Of a stretch of 64,000 bases of DNA, positions 8,945 through 19,022 are shown piece after piece. The stretch comes from Brevundimonas sp. 357 (GTDB taxonomy: Bacteria; Pseudomonadota; Alphaproteobacteria; Caulobacterales; Caulobacteraceae): positions 124,001-188,000 of the forward strand of contig NZ_RHWX01000001.1 of assembly GCF_003938605.1 (NCBI RefSeq). The letters run 5' to 3'. Under the pieces are notes generated by a model. It saw only the letters and a list, made by a program, of their open reading frames with translations, had not been told where the DNA came from and did no database searches. The position numbers and the translations under genes are program-made. Position 1 is the stretch's first letter; each line of letters starts with the position of its first letter.

Positions 8945-9991
8945 ATGACCGTCGCCCTCGCCCCCGCCGCTTCACCTCGCCGCCTGACCGGCGTGGCGCG
9001 CTTGTTGCCCGGCGTGGCGCTGTCGGCGGCCATCGGCGCCGTCGCCTATGGGCTGCAGATCGTCGAGACCCGACTGTTCGAGCATCCGTGGATCGAGGGC
9101 CTGGTGCTGGCCATCCTGATCGGGGCGGGGCTGCGCCTGGTCTGGACGCCGTCGTCGCTGTGGACGCCGGGCGTCGCCTTCAGCGCCAAGACCCTGCTGG
9201 AAGTCGCCGTGGCCCTGCTGGGCGCCACGGTGTCGGGCGCGGCGGTCGTGGCGCTCGGTCCCTGGCTGCTGCTGGCCATCGTCGGCGTGGTCGCCGTCGC
9301 CATTGTCGGCGGCTACGCCCTGGGTCGGGCGTTCGGCCTGCCGCACGCCATGGCCCTGCTGGTCGCCTGCGGCAACGCCATCTGCGGCAACTCGGCCATC
9401 GCCGCCGTCGCCCCCGTCATCGAGGCGGAGGGAGAAGACGTGGCCGCCGCCATCGGCTTCACCGCCGTGCTGGGCGTCGCCGTGGTGCTGCTGGTTCCCG
9501 CGGTCGGGGCCATGATGGGTTATGACGCCACGCGCGTCGGGGTGCTGGCGGGCCTGACCGTCTATGCGGTGCCGCAGGTGCTGGCCGCCGCCGCGCCCGC
9601 CGGTCTGGCCGCCGTCCAGACGGGCGCCGTGGTCAAGCTGGTGCGCGTGCTGATGCTGGGGCCGGTCTGCCTGGTGCTGGGCCTGATGCGCTCGAAACAG
9701 AGCGAAGCCGGGCGCGGACCCAAGCTGCACCAGATGGCGCCCTGGTTCATCCTGGTCTTCCTGGTCCTGATGGCCGTCCGTTCGCTGGGCTGGCTGCCCG
9801 AGGCGATCCTGCCGCCGCTGCAGGCCTCCGTCTCGGCGCTGACGCTGATCGCCATGGCGGCGCTGGGGCTGATGGTCGATCCGCGCGCCGTGGCGCGGGC
9901 CGGACCGCGCGTCGCCGCCGTCGCCGCCCTGTCGGCCCTGCTGATCGGACTGCTGGCGCTGGCGGTGATCGCCTTCCTGCCGCTGGGCTGA
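8945..9991 (+). CDS. YeiH-family putative membrane exporter
   Basis: A 348-residue membrane protein with about 10 hydrophobic helices, matching the YeiH/UPF0324 family (PF03601, 'conserved hypothetical protein 698'). Typical stretches are [19 protein letters not shown] and [14 protein letters not shown]. The family is annotated as a putative sulfate or sulfonate exporter, with little biochemical support. I start it at ATG 8945, preceded by GGAG about 14 nt upstream; an in-frame TTG at 8909 would add 12 unconvincing residues. It is likely controlled by the divergent LysR protein. Confidence 0.87.
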   Translation: MTVALAPAASPRRLTGVARLLPGVALSAAIGAVAYGLQIVETRLFEHPWIEGLVLAILIGAGLRLVWTPSSLWTPGVAFSAKTLLEVAVALLGATVSGAAVVALGPWLLLAIVGVVAVAIVGGYALGRAFGLPHAMALLVACGNAICGNSAIAAVAPVIEAEGEDVAAAIGFTAVLGVAVVLLVPAVGAMMGYDATRVGVLAGLTVYAVPQVLAAAAPAGLAAVQTGAVVKLVRVLMLGPVCLVLGLMRSKQSEAGRGPKLHQMAPWFILVFLVLMAVRSLGWLPEAILPPLQASVSALTLIAMAALGLMVDPRAVARAGPRVAAVAALSALLIGLLALAVIAFLPLG

Positions 9992-10146
9992 AGTCTGGCG
10001 GCGGCGGCCGCTGAACGCGATCACGCACTGGACTGGCGTTTTGGCCCGCATCCCTGTAAGAGGCGCGCCGAACCCTTCCCTTCTCTGCAACCTTCTTGCA
10101 GCGGCGCGGCCCTTCCGTGACCGAACACAGTCCGCCCGAGCCCGAA

Positions 10147-11979
<1,833 letters not shown>

Positions 11980-12002
11980 TCCGGCGCCCCGCCGAAACGA
12001 AG

Positions 12003-12030
12003 AAGGCGGCCCCTGCGGGCCGCCTTTTTT
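12003..12030 (+). terminator. Rho-independent terminator of typA
   Basis: A 10-bp perfect stem, AAGGCGGCCC paired with GGGCCGCCTT, with a CTGC loop, runs directly into six T residues. It sits just past the typA stop and shortly before the end of the convergent MprF-like gene. Confidence 0.9.
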
Positions 12031-12060
12031 GTGCGCGCTCTCCCAGCGAAGGGCTCTGCT

Positions 12061-13725
12061 CTACTTCTTCAGCCCCAGCAGACCCAGCCAGCCGCCGCTG
12101 GTCAACAAGGCCACGTCCAGCAGGGCCAGCGCCAGAGGCGTGGTCGTCGGGGCGGCGATGAATTTGGGCCGCCAGACGGGGCCGAACTTGGCTTTGTAGG
12201 CGCGCAGGCCCTGGAAGCCGTAGACGGCGCCCCCCTCCTCGAACACCAGGGCGCCGACGCGGGCGAAGACCGGCGCCATGCGGCGGTCCTCCAGACCCGA
12301 CAGAGGGGCCATGCCCAGATCCAGCCGCTCCATCCCTTGCTCGCGCGCCCACTGGGCCGTGCGGGTGAACAGATAGTCCATGATCCCATGCGGTCCCTCG
12401 GGATCATGACGCATGAGGTCGATCATCGCCTCGCGCCCGCCGGCCCCGACCAGAAGATTGGCGAAGGCGACGATGCGGCCGTTCTCGCGCACCACGGCGA
12501 TCGGCGAGCGGTCCAGATAGTCGAGGTCGAACCGACCCAGGGAGAAAGCCTTCTCCGAGCCGTTGTGATGCTTGAGCCAGGCGTCGGACACGGCGCGCAA
12601 CTCGACCTCCAGCGCCCGCGCCGCGCCGGGCGGGACCACCTCGAAGCCGGCGCCCTCGCGCTCGGCCCGGTTCACGGCAGTGCGCAGGTTCTGCTTGCCC
12701 TTGCCCTCGGTCGTGAAATGGGCGGCGTCGATCACCGCGGCCTCGCCCACCTTGCGCATGGCCAGGCCCAGCGTCGCCAGATCGGCCAGCAGCCCTTCGC
12801 CCACCGAATAAAAGACCGCCGCCCCGCCATAGCTGTCGGCCATCTCCGCGAAGGCCCAGAGAAGCTCCAGCCGCTCTTCCTTCAGCCCGGCCGGTTCGCT
12901 CATGGCGATCCAACGGCGGCCGCGCACGCGATAGGCGATGAAGCTGCGCCCTGACGGGCTGAACAACAGGGCCTTGTCGCCCAGCAGAGCCAGGCCCGCC
13001 TCGGGCGTGGCGATCTCGGCCGTCTCCAGTGCCTGACGGGCGCGCTCGACATCGACCGGCGCGGCGGGGCCGTGACTGCGGGCGCCCGGCGCCGTCAACA
13101 GGGAGCGCACTCCGACCGCCAGGGTCAGCAGGGCCAGCACCGCCCCGGCGCGCAGGAAGCCCGAGGCCTGCTTGTCGACCAGGAAGGTCCACCACAGCTC
13201 GTCGGTATAGGCCGTGTCGCGATAGGCGAAGAGGCCCAGCCACAGCATGGCCGCCACCGCCGCCGCCAGCATCAGCAGCCAGCCCGGCCGCAGCGGCTCT
13301 CCCAGGCGCGAGCGACGATTGAAGGCCGACCGGCACGGCGTCAGCAGGGCCGCCGCCAGGGTCAGCTCGATCGCCTCCTCCCAGTCCAGCCCCTTCATCA
13401 GCGAGAAGACCGCCCCGACCATCAGGACCGCCAGCGCGGCATAATAGGCGCCGCGCCGCCGTCGCCACAGCCCCGCCGAGATCAGCAGCAGGACAAAGCC
13501 GGTCACGCTGGCTGCGAAATGGGACAGGTCGATCAGCAGCGGCGGATAGAAGCGCCCGATCGCGCTCAGCCGGTCGCTGAAGGCGGGCGTCGCCGCCGAC
13601 AGCAGCATCACCCCGCCCAGCAGGAAGGTGGCGACCGCGAACATCTGGGGCGTCAGCTCATAGGCCAGCCCCGCCAGTCGCCGCGTGATGCGCCAAGGGT
13701 CGTGTTTTGCGCTCGGTTTGGTCAA
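12061..13725 (-). CDS. MprF-like phosphatidylglycerol lysyltransferase-domain protein (DUF2156)
   Basis: A 554-residue protein. The N-terminal ~230 residues hold about six membrane helices, and the C-terminal half is the DUF2156/MprF aminoacyltransferase domain, a GNAT-like fold that moves an amino acid from aminoacyl-tRNA to phosphatidylglycerol. Recognisable pieces are KQNLRTAVNRAEREG, GPHGIMDYLF and LDLGMAPLSG, with the end motif YGFQGLRAYKAKFGPVWRPK. It is shorter than full MprF (about 840 residues) and lacks most of the flippase helices. I start it at TTG 13725, because GGAG lies 5 nt before it; TTG 13743 is the alternative. Possible roles are envelope charge and antimicrobial peptide resistance. 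Confidence 0.82.
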   Translation of the reverse strand: MTKPSAKHDPWRITRRLAGLAYELTPQMFAVATFLLGGVMLLSAATPAFSDRLSAIGRFYPPLLIDLSHFAASVTGFVLLLISAGLWRRRRGAYYAALAVLMVGAVFSLMKGLDWEEAIELTLAAALLTPCRSAFNRRSRLGEPLRPGWLLMLAAAVAAMLWLGLFAYRDTAYTDELWWTFLVDKQASGFLRAGAVLALLTLAVGVRSLLTAPGARSHGPAAPVDVERARQALETAEIATPEAGLALLGDKALLFSPSGRSFIAYRVRGRRWIAMSEPAGLKEERLELLWAFAEMADSYGGAAVFYSVGEGLLADLATLGLAMRKVGEAAVIDAAHFTTEGKGKQNLRTAVNRAEREGAGFEVVPPGAARALEVELRAVSDAWLKHHNGSEKAFSLGRFDLDYLDRSPIAVVRENGRIVAFANLLVGAGGREAMIDLMRHDPEGPHGIMDYLFTRTAQWAREQGMERLDLGMAPLSGLEDRRMAPVFARVGALVFEEGGAVYGFQGLRAYKAKFGPVWRPKFIAAPTTTPLALALLDVALLTSGGWLGLLGLKK

Positions 13726-13855
13726 TCGCTCTCCAGAGAGCAAGAATCGGTCGTTTGGGGCGAGTAGAAGGTCATTTCAGGGCAGACGAAACCAACCTCC
13801 ATCACGCGGGTTCATTTTTTCGCGAGCGCCGGGCTCGCGCTTCCAGGAGTTCCTC

Positions 13856-14314
13856 ATGATCCGCAAGACCGCCCTGCTGACCGGCATCGCCGGCGCCCTG
13901 TTCATCGCCGCCCCTGCCTTCGCCCAGGACGCGCCCCAGACGCCCGAACCGGCCCCCGCTGAGGCGCCTGCGGCTCAACCCCAGAGCTTGACCCTCACGC
14001 CGGGCTCGACCGTCAAGGGCAGCGACGGCGCCGAGATCGGCAAACTGGTCGGCGTCCAGAACGGCGCCAACGGTCAGGAACTGACCGTCCGCACCGCCGA
14101 TGGCCAGGTCCGCCCCGTGCCGCTGGCCGGCATTCGCCAGGACGGCGCCGACATCGTCGTCGACGCCAGCGCCTCGGACATTCAGTCGGCCGCTCCGATC
14201 GCCTCGGACACGGCTGAGCCGACCCCGGACGCAGCGGCTGACGCCCCTCCGGCTGACGCGCCGCCGGCCGATGAGCCGACCAGCGACAAACCGCATGGCG
14301 ATGAACCGCACTAA
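13856..14314 (+). CDS. Small periplasmic protein with Pro/Ala-rich ends
   Basis: A 152-residue protein with a Sec signal peptide (ending AAPAFAQ) and good ribosome-binding sequence (AGGAG, 8 nt before the ATG). A compact core of about 70 residues (LTLTPGSTVKGSDGAEIGKL to QDGADIVVDASA) resembles a PRC-barrel-like or small beta domain. It is flanked by low-complexity Pro/Ala/Asp segments, and the acidic tail repeats PPADAPPADEP. The core suggests a conserved envelope protein; the function is unknown. A strong terminator follows. Confidence 0.7.
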   Translation: MIRKTALLTGIAGALFIAAPAFAQDAPQTPEPAPAEAPAAQPQSLTLTPGSTVKGSDGAEIGKLVGVQNGANGQELTVRTADGQVRPVPLAGIRQDGADIVVDASASDIQSAAPIASDTAEPTPDAAADAPPADAPPADEPTSDKPHGDEPH

Positions 14315-14332
14315 GGGTTCATCGACCTGAAG

Positions 14333-14366
14333 AAAAGGGGCGGTCCCTAGCGGGCCGCCCCTTTTT
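14333..14366 (+). terminator. Bidirectional-looking terminator
   Basis: AAAAGGGGCGG pairs with CCGCCCCTTTTT around a short loop and is followed by the T-tract. It lies between the plus-strand secreted protein gene and the convergent glsB-like gene. The A-rich left arm gives a T-run on the other strand too, so it may stop transcription from both sides. Confidence 0.85.
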
Positions 14367-14384
14367 ACATCCTAAAGCAGGACG

Positions 14385-14642
14385 TCAGCCTCGGCGCTTG
14401 ATGAGGCCCAGCAGGAACAGCAGCACTACGGCGCCGATAGTGGCGACGATGATGCCGACGATCCAGTTGCCTGCGGCGTCCACGCCCAAGAGGTTGTTGG
14501 CCAGGAACCCGCCGATCAGGGCGCCGACGACGCCGACGATCAGATTGGTCAGCAGGCCATGCTCCCGCTTCATGATCTTCTCCGCCAGCCACCCGGCGAC
14601 GATGCCGATGATGATCCAGGCGATAAATCCAAATCCACCCAT
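14385..14642 (-). CDS. GlsB/YeaQ/YmgE family stress-response membrane protein
   Basis: An 85-residue, very hydrophobic protein with three predicted membrane helices. It has the family's conserved Gly-rich pattern (GIVAGWLAEKIMK near the start, NLIVGVVGALIGGFLANNLLG in the middle) and ends in a basic tail (IKRRG). It belongs to the transglycosylase-associated protein family (PF04226). Members are induced by envelope or acid stress; their molecular role is not established. Confidence 0.9.
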   Translation of the reverse strand: MGGFGFIAWIIIGIVAGWLAEKIMKREHGLLTNLIVGVVGALIGGFLANNLLGVDAAGNWIVGIIVATIGAVVLLFLLGLIKRRG

Positions 14643-14809
14643 GCTTCTTCCTTCCTGAAAGGCTCTCTGCCTTGGCCGTTAATGCGCGGCCGGCTTCGCG
14701 GTTGCCTTGACCGTCGCGTCTTCCCCGCTGAGGGGAAGTCGGCACGCCGTTTGCGAGGAGCCTTCCGTCGCGTGCCGAACCGGCACAGCATGAGAGACGG
14801 GAGAGCCTC

Positions 14810-15082
14810 ATGGCCGCCGAGATCGACCTGCACCTGGGCCGCCGCCTGCGTCGTCGTCGTCGTCTTCTGGGCCTGACCCAGCAGCAGCTCGGCGATCGCG
14901 TGGGCGTCCGCTTCCAGCAGATCCAGAAATACGAATGCGGCGCCAACCGCCTGTCCGCCGCTCGCCTATGGGAGTTGGCCGAGGCGCTGGAGACGCCGGT
15001 CACCTATTTCTACGACGGCCTGACCGCCGATCCCGTTCCCGTGCAGCAACCCGCCCCTCACGCCACGCTCAACGCCGCCTGA
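14810..15082 (+). CDS. XRE-family helix-turn-helix regulator
   Basis: A 90-residue protein that is almost entirely a Cro/CI-type HTH. It carries GLTQQQLGDRVGVRFQQIQKYECGANRLSAARLWELAEAL and a short Pro-rich tail. The form F-Q-Q-I-Q-K-Y-E is the one common in alphaproteobacterial XRE regulators such as those near flagellar and stress genes. The start ATG has GGGAGAG just upstream. A short Arg-rich stretch (RRLRRRRRLLG) precedes the HTH. It stands in front of the phosphatase gene; the target genes are unknown. Confidence 0.88.
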   Translation: MAAEIDLHLGRRLRRRRRLLGLTQQQLGDRVGVRFQQIQKYECGANRLSAARLWELAEALETPVTYFYDGLTADPVPVQQPAPHATLNAA

Positions 15083-15137
15083 GACGGAACCGCCCACCCC
15101 TCTCGTCGCTGGCGGTCGGACGGTGTATCCCGCCGGC

Positions 15138-15920
15138 ATGACCGAGCTGGAATCCTTCGCCGTCGCCCTGTCGCATGAAGCGGCCCGCGTCGCCCTGCCC
15201 TTCTTCCGCGGCGACTTCACGCAGGAAGACAAGGGCGGCCCCGGCGCCTTCGACCCCGTCACCGAGGCCGACCGCGCCGCCGAGGCGGCCATCCGTCGCC
15301 TGATCGCCGCCCGCTATCCCGACCACGGCGTCATCGGCGAGGAATACGGCGAGGATCGCCCCGACGCCGCCCATGTCTGGGTGCTGGACCCCATCGACGG
15401 CACCCGCGCCTTCATCGCCGGCCTGCCCCTGTGGACCACACTGATCGCCCTTCGCCACGAGGGCGCGCCCGTGATCGGCGCCGTGGGCCAGCCCTATCTG
15501 GACGAAGTCTTCCTGGGCGGCCCGTCGGGCGCGCGCCTGCTGAAGGGCGGACACGAAACCCTGCTGAAGACCCGCGCCTGCCCCGATCTGGGTCAGGCCC
15601 TGATCGCCACCACCGATCCCGAGATCTTCGTCGGCGCCGACCGCGCCGCCTGGGATCGCCTGCGCGCCTCGGTCCGCCTGGCCCGACTGGGGTGCGACGG
15701 CTACGCCTACGCCATGGTCGCGGCCGGACGCATCGACCTGGTGGCCGAAAGCGAGCTGAAGGTCTGGGACTGGTCGGCGCACAAGCCCCTGGTCGAGGCC
15801 GCGGGCGGCCGCTTCACCGACTGGCGAGGCGGCGCGCCGCACGACGCCGACGGCCGCGTCCTGGCGGTCGGCGACGCGCGTCTGACCGATCAGGCCCTGC
15901 CCCTGCTCGGCCTGTCCTGA
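15138..15920 (+). CDS. hisN: Inositol monophosphatase-family phosphatase, HisN-like histidinol-phosphatase
   Basis: A 260-residue Mg-dependent phosphatase of the IMPase fold. Metal ligands are visible in GEEYGED, DPIDGTRAFI and WDWSAHKPLVEAAGG. The 'TRAFIAGLPLWTTLIAL' stretch is typical of the HisN branch, which dephosphorylates histidinol phosphate in alphaproteobacteria and actinobacteria. A general inositol or nucleotide phosphatase remains possible. I chose ATG 15138 over a GTG 15 nt upstream. The gene converges on an unrelated hydrolase gene. Confidence 0.85.
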   Translation: MTELESFAVALSHEAARVALPFFRGDFTQEDKGGPGAFDPVTEADRAAEAAIRRLIAARYPDHGVIGEEYGEDRPDAAHVWVLDPIDGTRAFIAGLPLWTTLIALRHEGAPVIGAVGQPYLDEVFLGGPSGARLLKGGHETLLKTRACPDLGQALIATTDPEIFVGADRAAWDRLRASVRLARLGCDGYAYAMVAAGRIDLVAESELKVWDWSAHKPLVEAAGGRFTDWRGGAPHDADGRVLAVGDARLTDQALPLLGLS

Positions 15921-15924
15921 CGGA

Positions 15925-16956
15925 TCAGCCCGGTTCGGCGGTCCGCGCGGCCGGAGAGGCCGAAGGCGCGGCGGCGGCCGGCGCCACATAGTCGGCCAGG
16001 GCGTCGAACTCGTGCAGGAAGACGCCGCGCAGGTCGTCGACCTCCATGATGACCTCATGCCTGGCGGTCGGCACCTCGACATAGCGGCCGCGGCCCATGC
16101 GCCGGGCCGCCCAGCGGTTGGTCTGCTTCCACACCTTGTCGTCCTCGGCCGCCTGAACCACGCAGACCGGGATCTTCACGCTCTTGAGCGCGCGGGGCTT
16201 CAGCGCCCGCTCGCCCGCATCCAGTGCGAAGGCCAGCCAACCCCAGGTCGGACCGCCGATGGCCAGGTGCGGGCAGGCGTAGAGCTGCTGCCGCCACAGG
16301 TCGTAGCGCGCCTGATCCGAGGTCAGGCCGTCCTTCTCGAAGGTGTGGTCGAAGGGATCGTCCGGATCGTCCAGCACATAGTCCCCGGCCTTGCCGTGGC
16401 GCAGGGCCCAGCGCACCGCCAGCTTGACCGTCCACATCGAGCGCTTGCCGGTCTTGATGCGCAGCATGGGGCTGGACAGGACAGCCCCGGCGAAGCGGGT
16501 CTCATCACCCTCCAGCGTCAGCAGGTTCAGGGCGCCGCCCATCGAGTGGCCGACCATGATCCACGGCTTGGGCGCCCGCGCCTCATAGGCGTCCAGCAGG
16601 CGGGCGTAGTCGTCGAGGAACTCTTCGACCGCGCGGGCGTGGCCGCGCAGGCGGTCCGGCAGCAGCCGCGCCGACAGCCCCTGACCGCGCCAGTCATGCG
16701 CCAGGACGCAGAAGCCGCGCGCCAGGAAGTTGCCGATCAGTTCGAAATATTTCTCGATCGGCTCGGTGCGGCCGGGGCTGAGGACGACCGTCCCGCGCGG
16801 CGTCTTGGCCTGCAGGGTCGAGGGCGTCCAGAACCCGGCGCGCAGACGCAGGCCCCCGGCCCCGCGGAACCAGTCGCCCTCGCCTCCCGGCGGGCTGGCG
16901 GCGCCGGGTACTCCCATCAGGGGCGCATGGGCGGCGAAGGCGGCGGTGCGGCTCAC
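15925..16956 (-). CDS. Lysophospholipase/monoacylglycerol lipase-like alpha/beta hydrolase
   Basis: A 343-residue serine hydrolase of the lysophospholipase L2 (PldB-like, Hydrolase_4) type. The characteristic HDWRGQGLS and nucleophile elbow GHSMGG are present, with an Asp region (VVQAAEDDKVW) and late His in ARHEVIMEVD. There is no signal peptide; the Pro/Ala-rich C-terminus is short. It begins with GTG, overlapping the TGA of the upstream methyltransferase-like gene (GTGA), a sign of translational coupling. It is the last gene of that minus-strand cluster. Confidence 0.85.
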   Translation of the reverse strand: MSRTAAFAAHAPLMGVPGAASPPGGEGDWFRGAGGLRLRAGFWTPSTLQAKTPRGTVVLSPGRTEPIEKYFELIGNFLARGFCVLAHDWRGQGLSARLLPDRLRGHARAVEEFLDDYARLLDAYEARAPKPWIMVGHSMGGALNLLTLEGDETRFAGAVLSSPMLRIKTGKRSMWTVKLAVRWALRHGKAGDYVLDDPDDPFDHTFEKDGLTSDQARYDLWRQQLYACPHLAIGGPTWGWLAFALDAGERALKPRALKSVKIPVCVVQAAEDDKVWKQTNRWAARRMGRGRYVEVPTARHEVIMEVDDLRGVFLHEFDALADYVAPAAAAPSASPAARTAEPG

Positions 16957-17864
16957 TCGGGCTTCCTGAACTTCAGCGTCATGCGGTCGCTTTCGCCGAT
17001 GGCGTCATACTTGGTCCGATCGAACTCGGGATCGGCGGGCTGCCCCAGGGGCGCCGTCAGGCGGCGCGGCGCCAGGGTCTCGACGCCGAAGGGATGGTCC
17101 TTGGTGTCGGCCGGATTGGCGTTGATCTCGGACGCCTCGACAAAGATGAAGCCGGCTTCCTGGGCCAACTGCTTGACGAAGGCCTCCTGCACATAGCCGT
17201 TGGCGGCGGCCGGATCCTGATCCTCGTCCGGCTGAAGGCGATGCTGTTCGATGCCCAGGACGCCGCCGGGGCGCAGGGCCGCGAAGGCGTCGGCGAAGGC
17301 CTTTTCGGCGATCCCCGCCGCCATCCAGGCCTGGATGTAGCGCATGAACAGCACCATGTCGGCCGTCCCCGCCGGGGCCACCGGCGGCGAGCCGGGACCG
17401 AAGGCGGTGAACTGCACCGGGCCGTACAGCTTCTTGTCGGCCAGGATGCGGGCCTTCAAGGCGTTGTTGATGGCGACCTGGGCCGGGTCGGCGTTCGCCC
17501 CCTCGACGAAGCCCGCCAGATAGAGGGCGCCGCCGCCCTTGTTCAGATAGGGGGCCAGGATTTCGGCGTACCAGCCGCTGCCGGGCCAGAAGTCGACCAC
17601 CGTCATCTTCGGCTGCAGGCCGAAAAACCGCAGGGTCTCCACCGGGTGGCGCCAGACGTCGCGCGCCTTGTCGTCCGCCGGACGCCACGCCCCGGCGACC
17701 GCCCATTCCAGCGAGCCTTCCGGCGGGCCCTTGGGCGCTTCGGGGGCGGCGGGCGTCGGCGCCTCTTCCTTGCGGCCGCAGGCGGCCAGGCCGAACAGGG
17801 GCGCGACCAGGGCCAGGGCGCCGGCGCCGGTCAGGACGGATCGCCGCGTCGATCGTTCTGTCAT
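16953..17864 (-). CDS. Exported COG4798-type methyltransferase-like lipoprotein
   Basis: A 303-residue protein whose N-terminus has a Tat-like motif (RRSVLTGAG) and ends in a lipobox, LAAC, so it is probably an anchored lipoprotein. The body has a Rossmann methyltransferase fold: DFWPGSGWYAEILAPY resembles motif I, and ALRPGGVLGIEQH is the usual post-motif region. The C-terminus (YDAIGESDRMTLKFRKPE) is nearly the same as that of its upstream paralogue. An exported SAM-dependent enzyme is odd, since SAM is cytoplasmic. The activity is unproven; COG4798 is annotated only as a predicted methyltransferase. Confidence 0.78.
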   Translation of the reverse strand: MTERSTRRSVLTGAGALALVAPLFGLAACGRKEEAPTPAAPEAPKGPPEGSLEWAVAGAWRPADDKARDVWRHPVETLRFFGLQPKMTVVDFWPGSGWYAEILAPYLNKGGGALYLAGFVEGANADPAQVAINNALKARILADKKLYGPVQFTAFGPGSPPVAPAGTADMVLFMRYIQAWMAAGIAEKAFADAFAALRPGGVLGIEQHRLQPDEDQDPAAANGYVQEAFVKQLAQEAGFIFVEASEINANPADTKDHPFGVETLAPRRLTAPLGQPADPEFDRTKYDAIGESDRMTLKFRKPE

Positions 17865-17957
17865 GCGCGCTTCCTCTCGCCGCCGGATGTCTTCGCTTGG
17901 GGCTTAAGGCGCTTCTGCGCCAGCGTCAAAACCACGCACTGCATTGTCATCGGGCCG

Positions 17958-18758
17958 TCAGTCCGCCGCGTAGGGCTTGCGGAAACGCAGGGTCATTCGG
18001 TCGCTCTCGCCGATGGCGTCCAGCGCCGCGCGCTCATCCGCCGTCAGGGTCCGGCCGTCGCGTTCCGAGGTGCGCGTAGGCTTCAGCGTCCACACCCCGA
18101 ACGGGTGGTCGCGGTCGTCCTTGGGGTTGGCGTTCAGCTCGCTGCGGGCCTCCAGTTCAAAGCCGGCGCGGCGGGCGGCGTGAATGACCCAGCTCTCGGG
18201 CACATAGCCGTTCGGCGCCGTCTCGGTCACGTTCAGGCCCTCGGCCGCGCGGTGCTGCTCGACCGCCAGCACGCCGCCGGGCTTCAGCGCCGTGAAGAAG
18301 GCCGCCAGATAGGGCTCGGCCCGGCCGTCGCGCGACCAGTTGTGGAAGGCGCGGGCCACCACGACCATGTCCGCCGTCCCGTCGGCGACGCCCATGCCCT
18401 CGGTCGGGCGATTGACCGGGAAGTACCGCCCGCCGGTCGCCGCCGCATAGGGCTCCAGAATGTTGCGCCACCAGCCGGCGCGGCCCGGCTCGATCTCCAC
18501 CACCGTCAGGCCCGGTTGCAGCCCCCAGAAGGTCAGGGTCTCGAACGGATGACGCTCGCCGTCGCGGGCGCGGTCGGCCTCGGGCCGGGTCGTCGCGGCC
18601 ACGGCCGCCTGAAGCGCCGCATCCTCCGAGAAGCTCGGCATCTCCATCGACAGGCCCTGGCGGTGCGGCAGCGACGCGGCCTCCGGCGGGCCCGATTGGG
18701 CGAGGGCGGGCGAGGCGAGCAGACACGCCGCGACGGCGCTGAGGGCGAAGGTTCGCAT
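17958..18758 (-). CDS. Exported COG4798-type methyltransferase-like protein
   Basis: A 266-residue paralogue of the next gene. It has a plain Sec signal peptide (MRTFALSAVAACLLASPALAQ) instead of a lipobox. Shared pieces include RHPFETLTFWGLQPG, a degenerate glycine-rich motif I region (VEIEPGRAGWWRNILEPY), ALKPGGVLAVEQHRA, and the tail LDAIGESDRMTLRFRKP. The start is the ATG that begins the signal peptide; an upstream in-frame extension is not convincing. It probably forms one unit with the downstream paralogue and the lipase-like gene. Confidence 0.78.
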   Translation of the reverse strand: MRTFALSAVAACLLASPALAQSGPPEAASLPHRQGLSMEMPSFSEDAALQAAVAATTRPEADRARDGERHPFETLTFWGLQPGLTVVEIEPGRAGWWRNILEPYAAATGGRYFPVNRPTEGMGVADGTADMVVVARAFHNWSRDGRAEPYLAAFFTALKPGGVLAVEQHRAAEGLNVTETAPNGYVPESWVIHAARRAGFELEARSELNANPKDDRDHPFGVWTLKPTRTSERDGRTLTADERAALDAIGESDRMTLRFRKPYAAD

Positions 18759-18938
18759 GGCGGGCTCCGGTCGATCCTGGACGAGAAAGGGTAAACCCTT
18801 ACGGCGCTTCGCGGCCACGGCAAGGCGCAGAGGCCGAAAGCGACGATTTCGCGCGCCCCTTGCGCTCGGAAAACGGCCTCCTACCTCTTCATCCGAGAGC
18901 GCCGATCCCGGGCTCTCCAGACCTGACGGGGCCGATTA

Positions 18939-19019
18939 CGGACCGCCGGGACTGAAACCCTCCGTCGTCCGGGGCCAAATCGCCGGGCGGCTCGACCTTG
19001 CTGAATGTCAGAAGGATGA
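18939..19019 (+). ncRNA. ROSE-like RNA thermometer in the hsp20 leader (candidate)
   Basis: The region before the Hsp20 ATG folds into a hairpin that hides the ribosome-binding site. CCUU (18996-18999), a bulged G (19000) and CUGA (19001-19004) pair with UCAG-AAGG (19008-19015) across an AUG triloop. Flanking UCG/UGA can add three pairs. UUGCU with the looped-out G opposite the Shine-Dalgarno is the hallmark of ROSE elements. Further upstream CGGAC (18939-18943) pairs with GTCCG (18967-18971), enclosing GGG/CCC, like the 5' hairpins of known ROSE leaders. The boundaries are estimates. Confidence 0.68.
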
Positions 19020-19022
19020 CCC

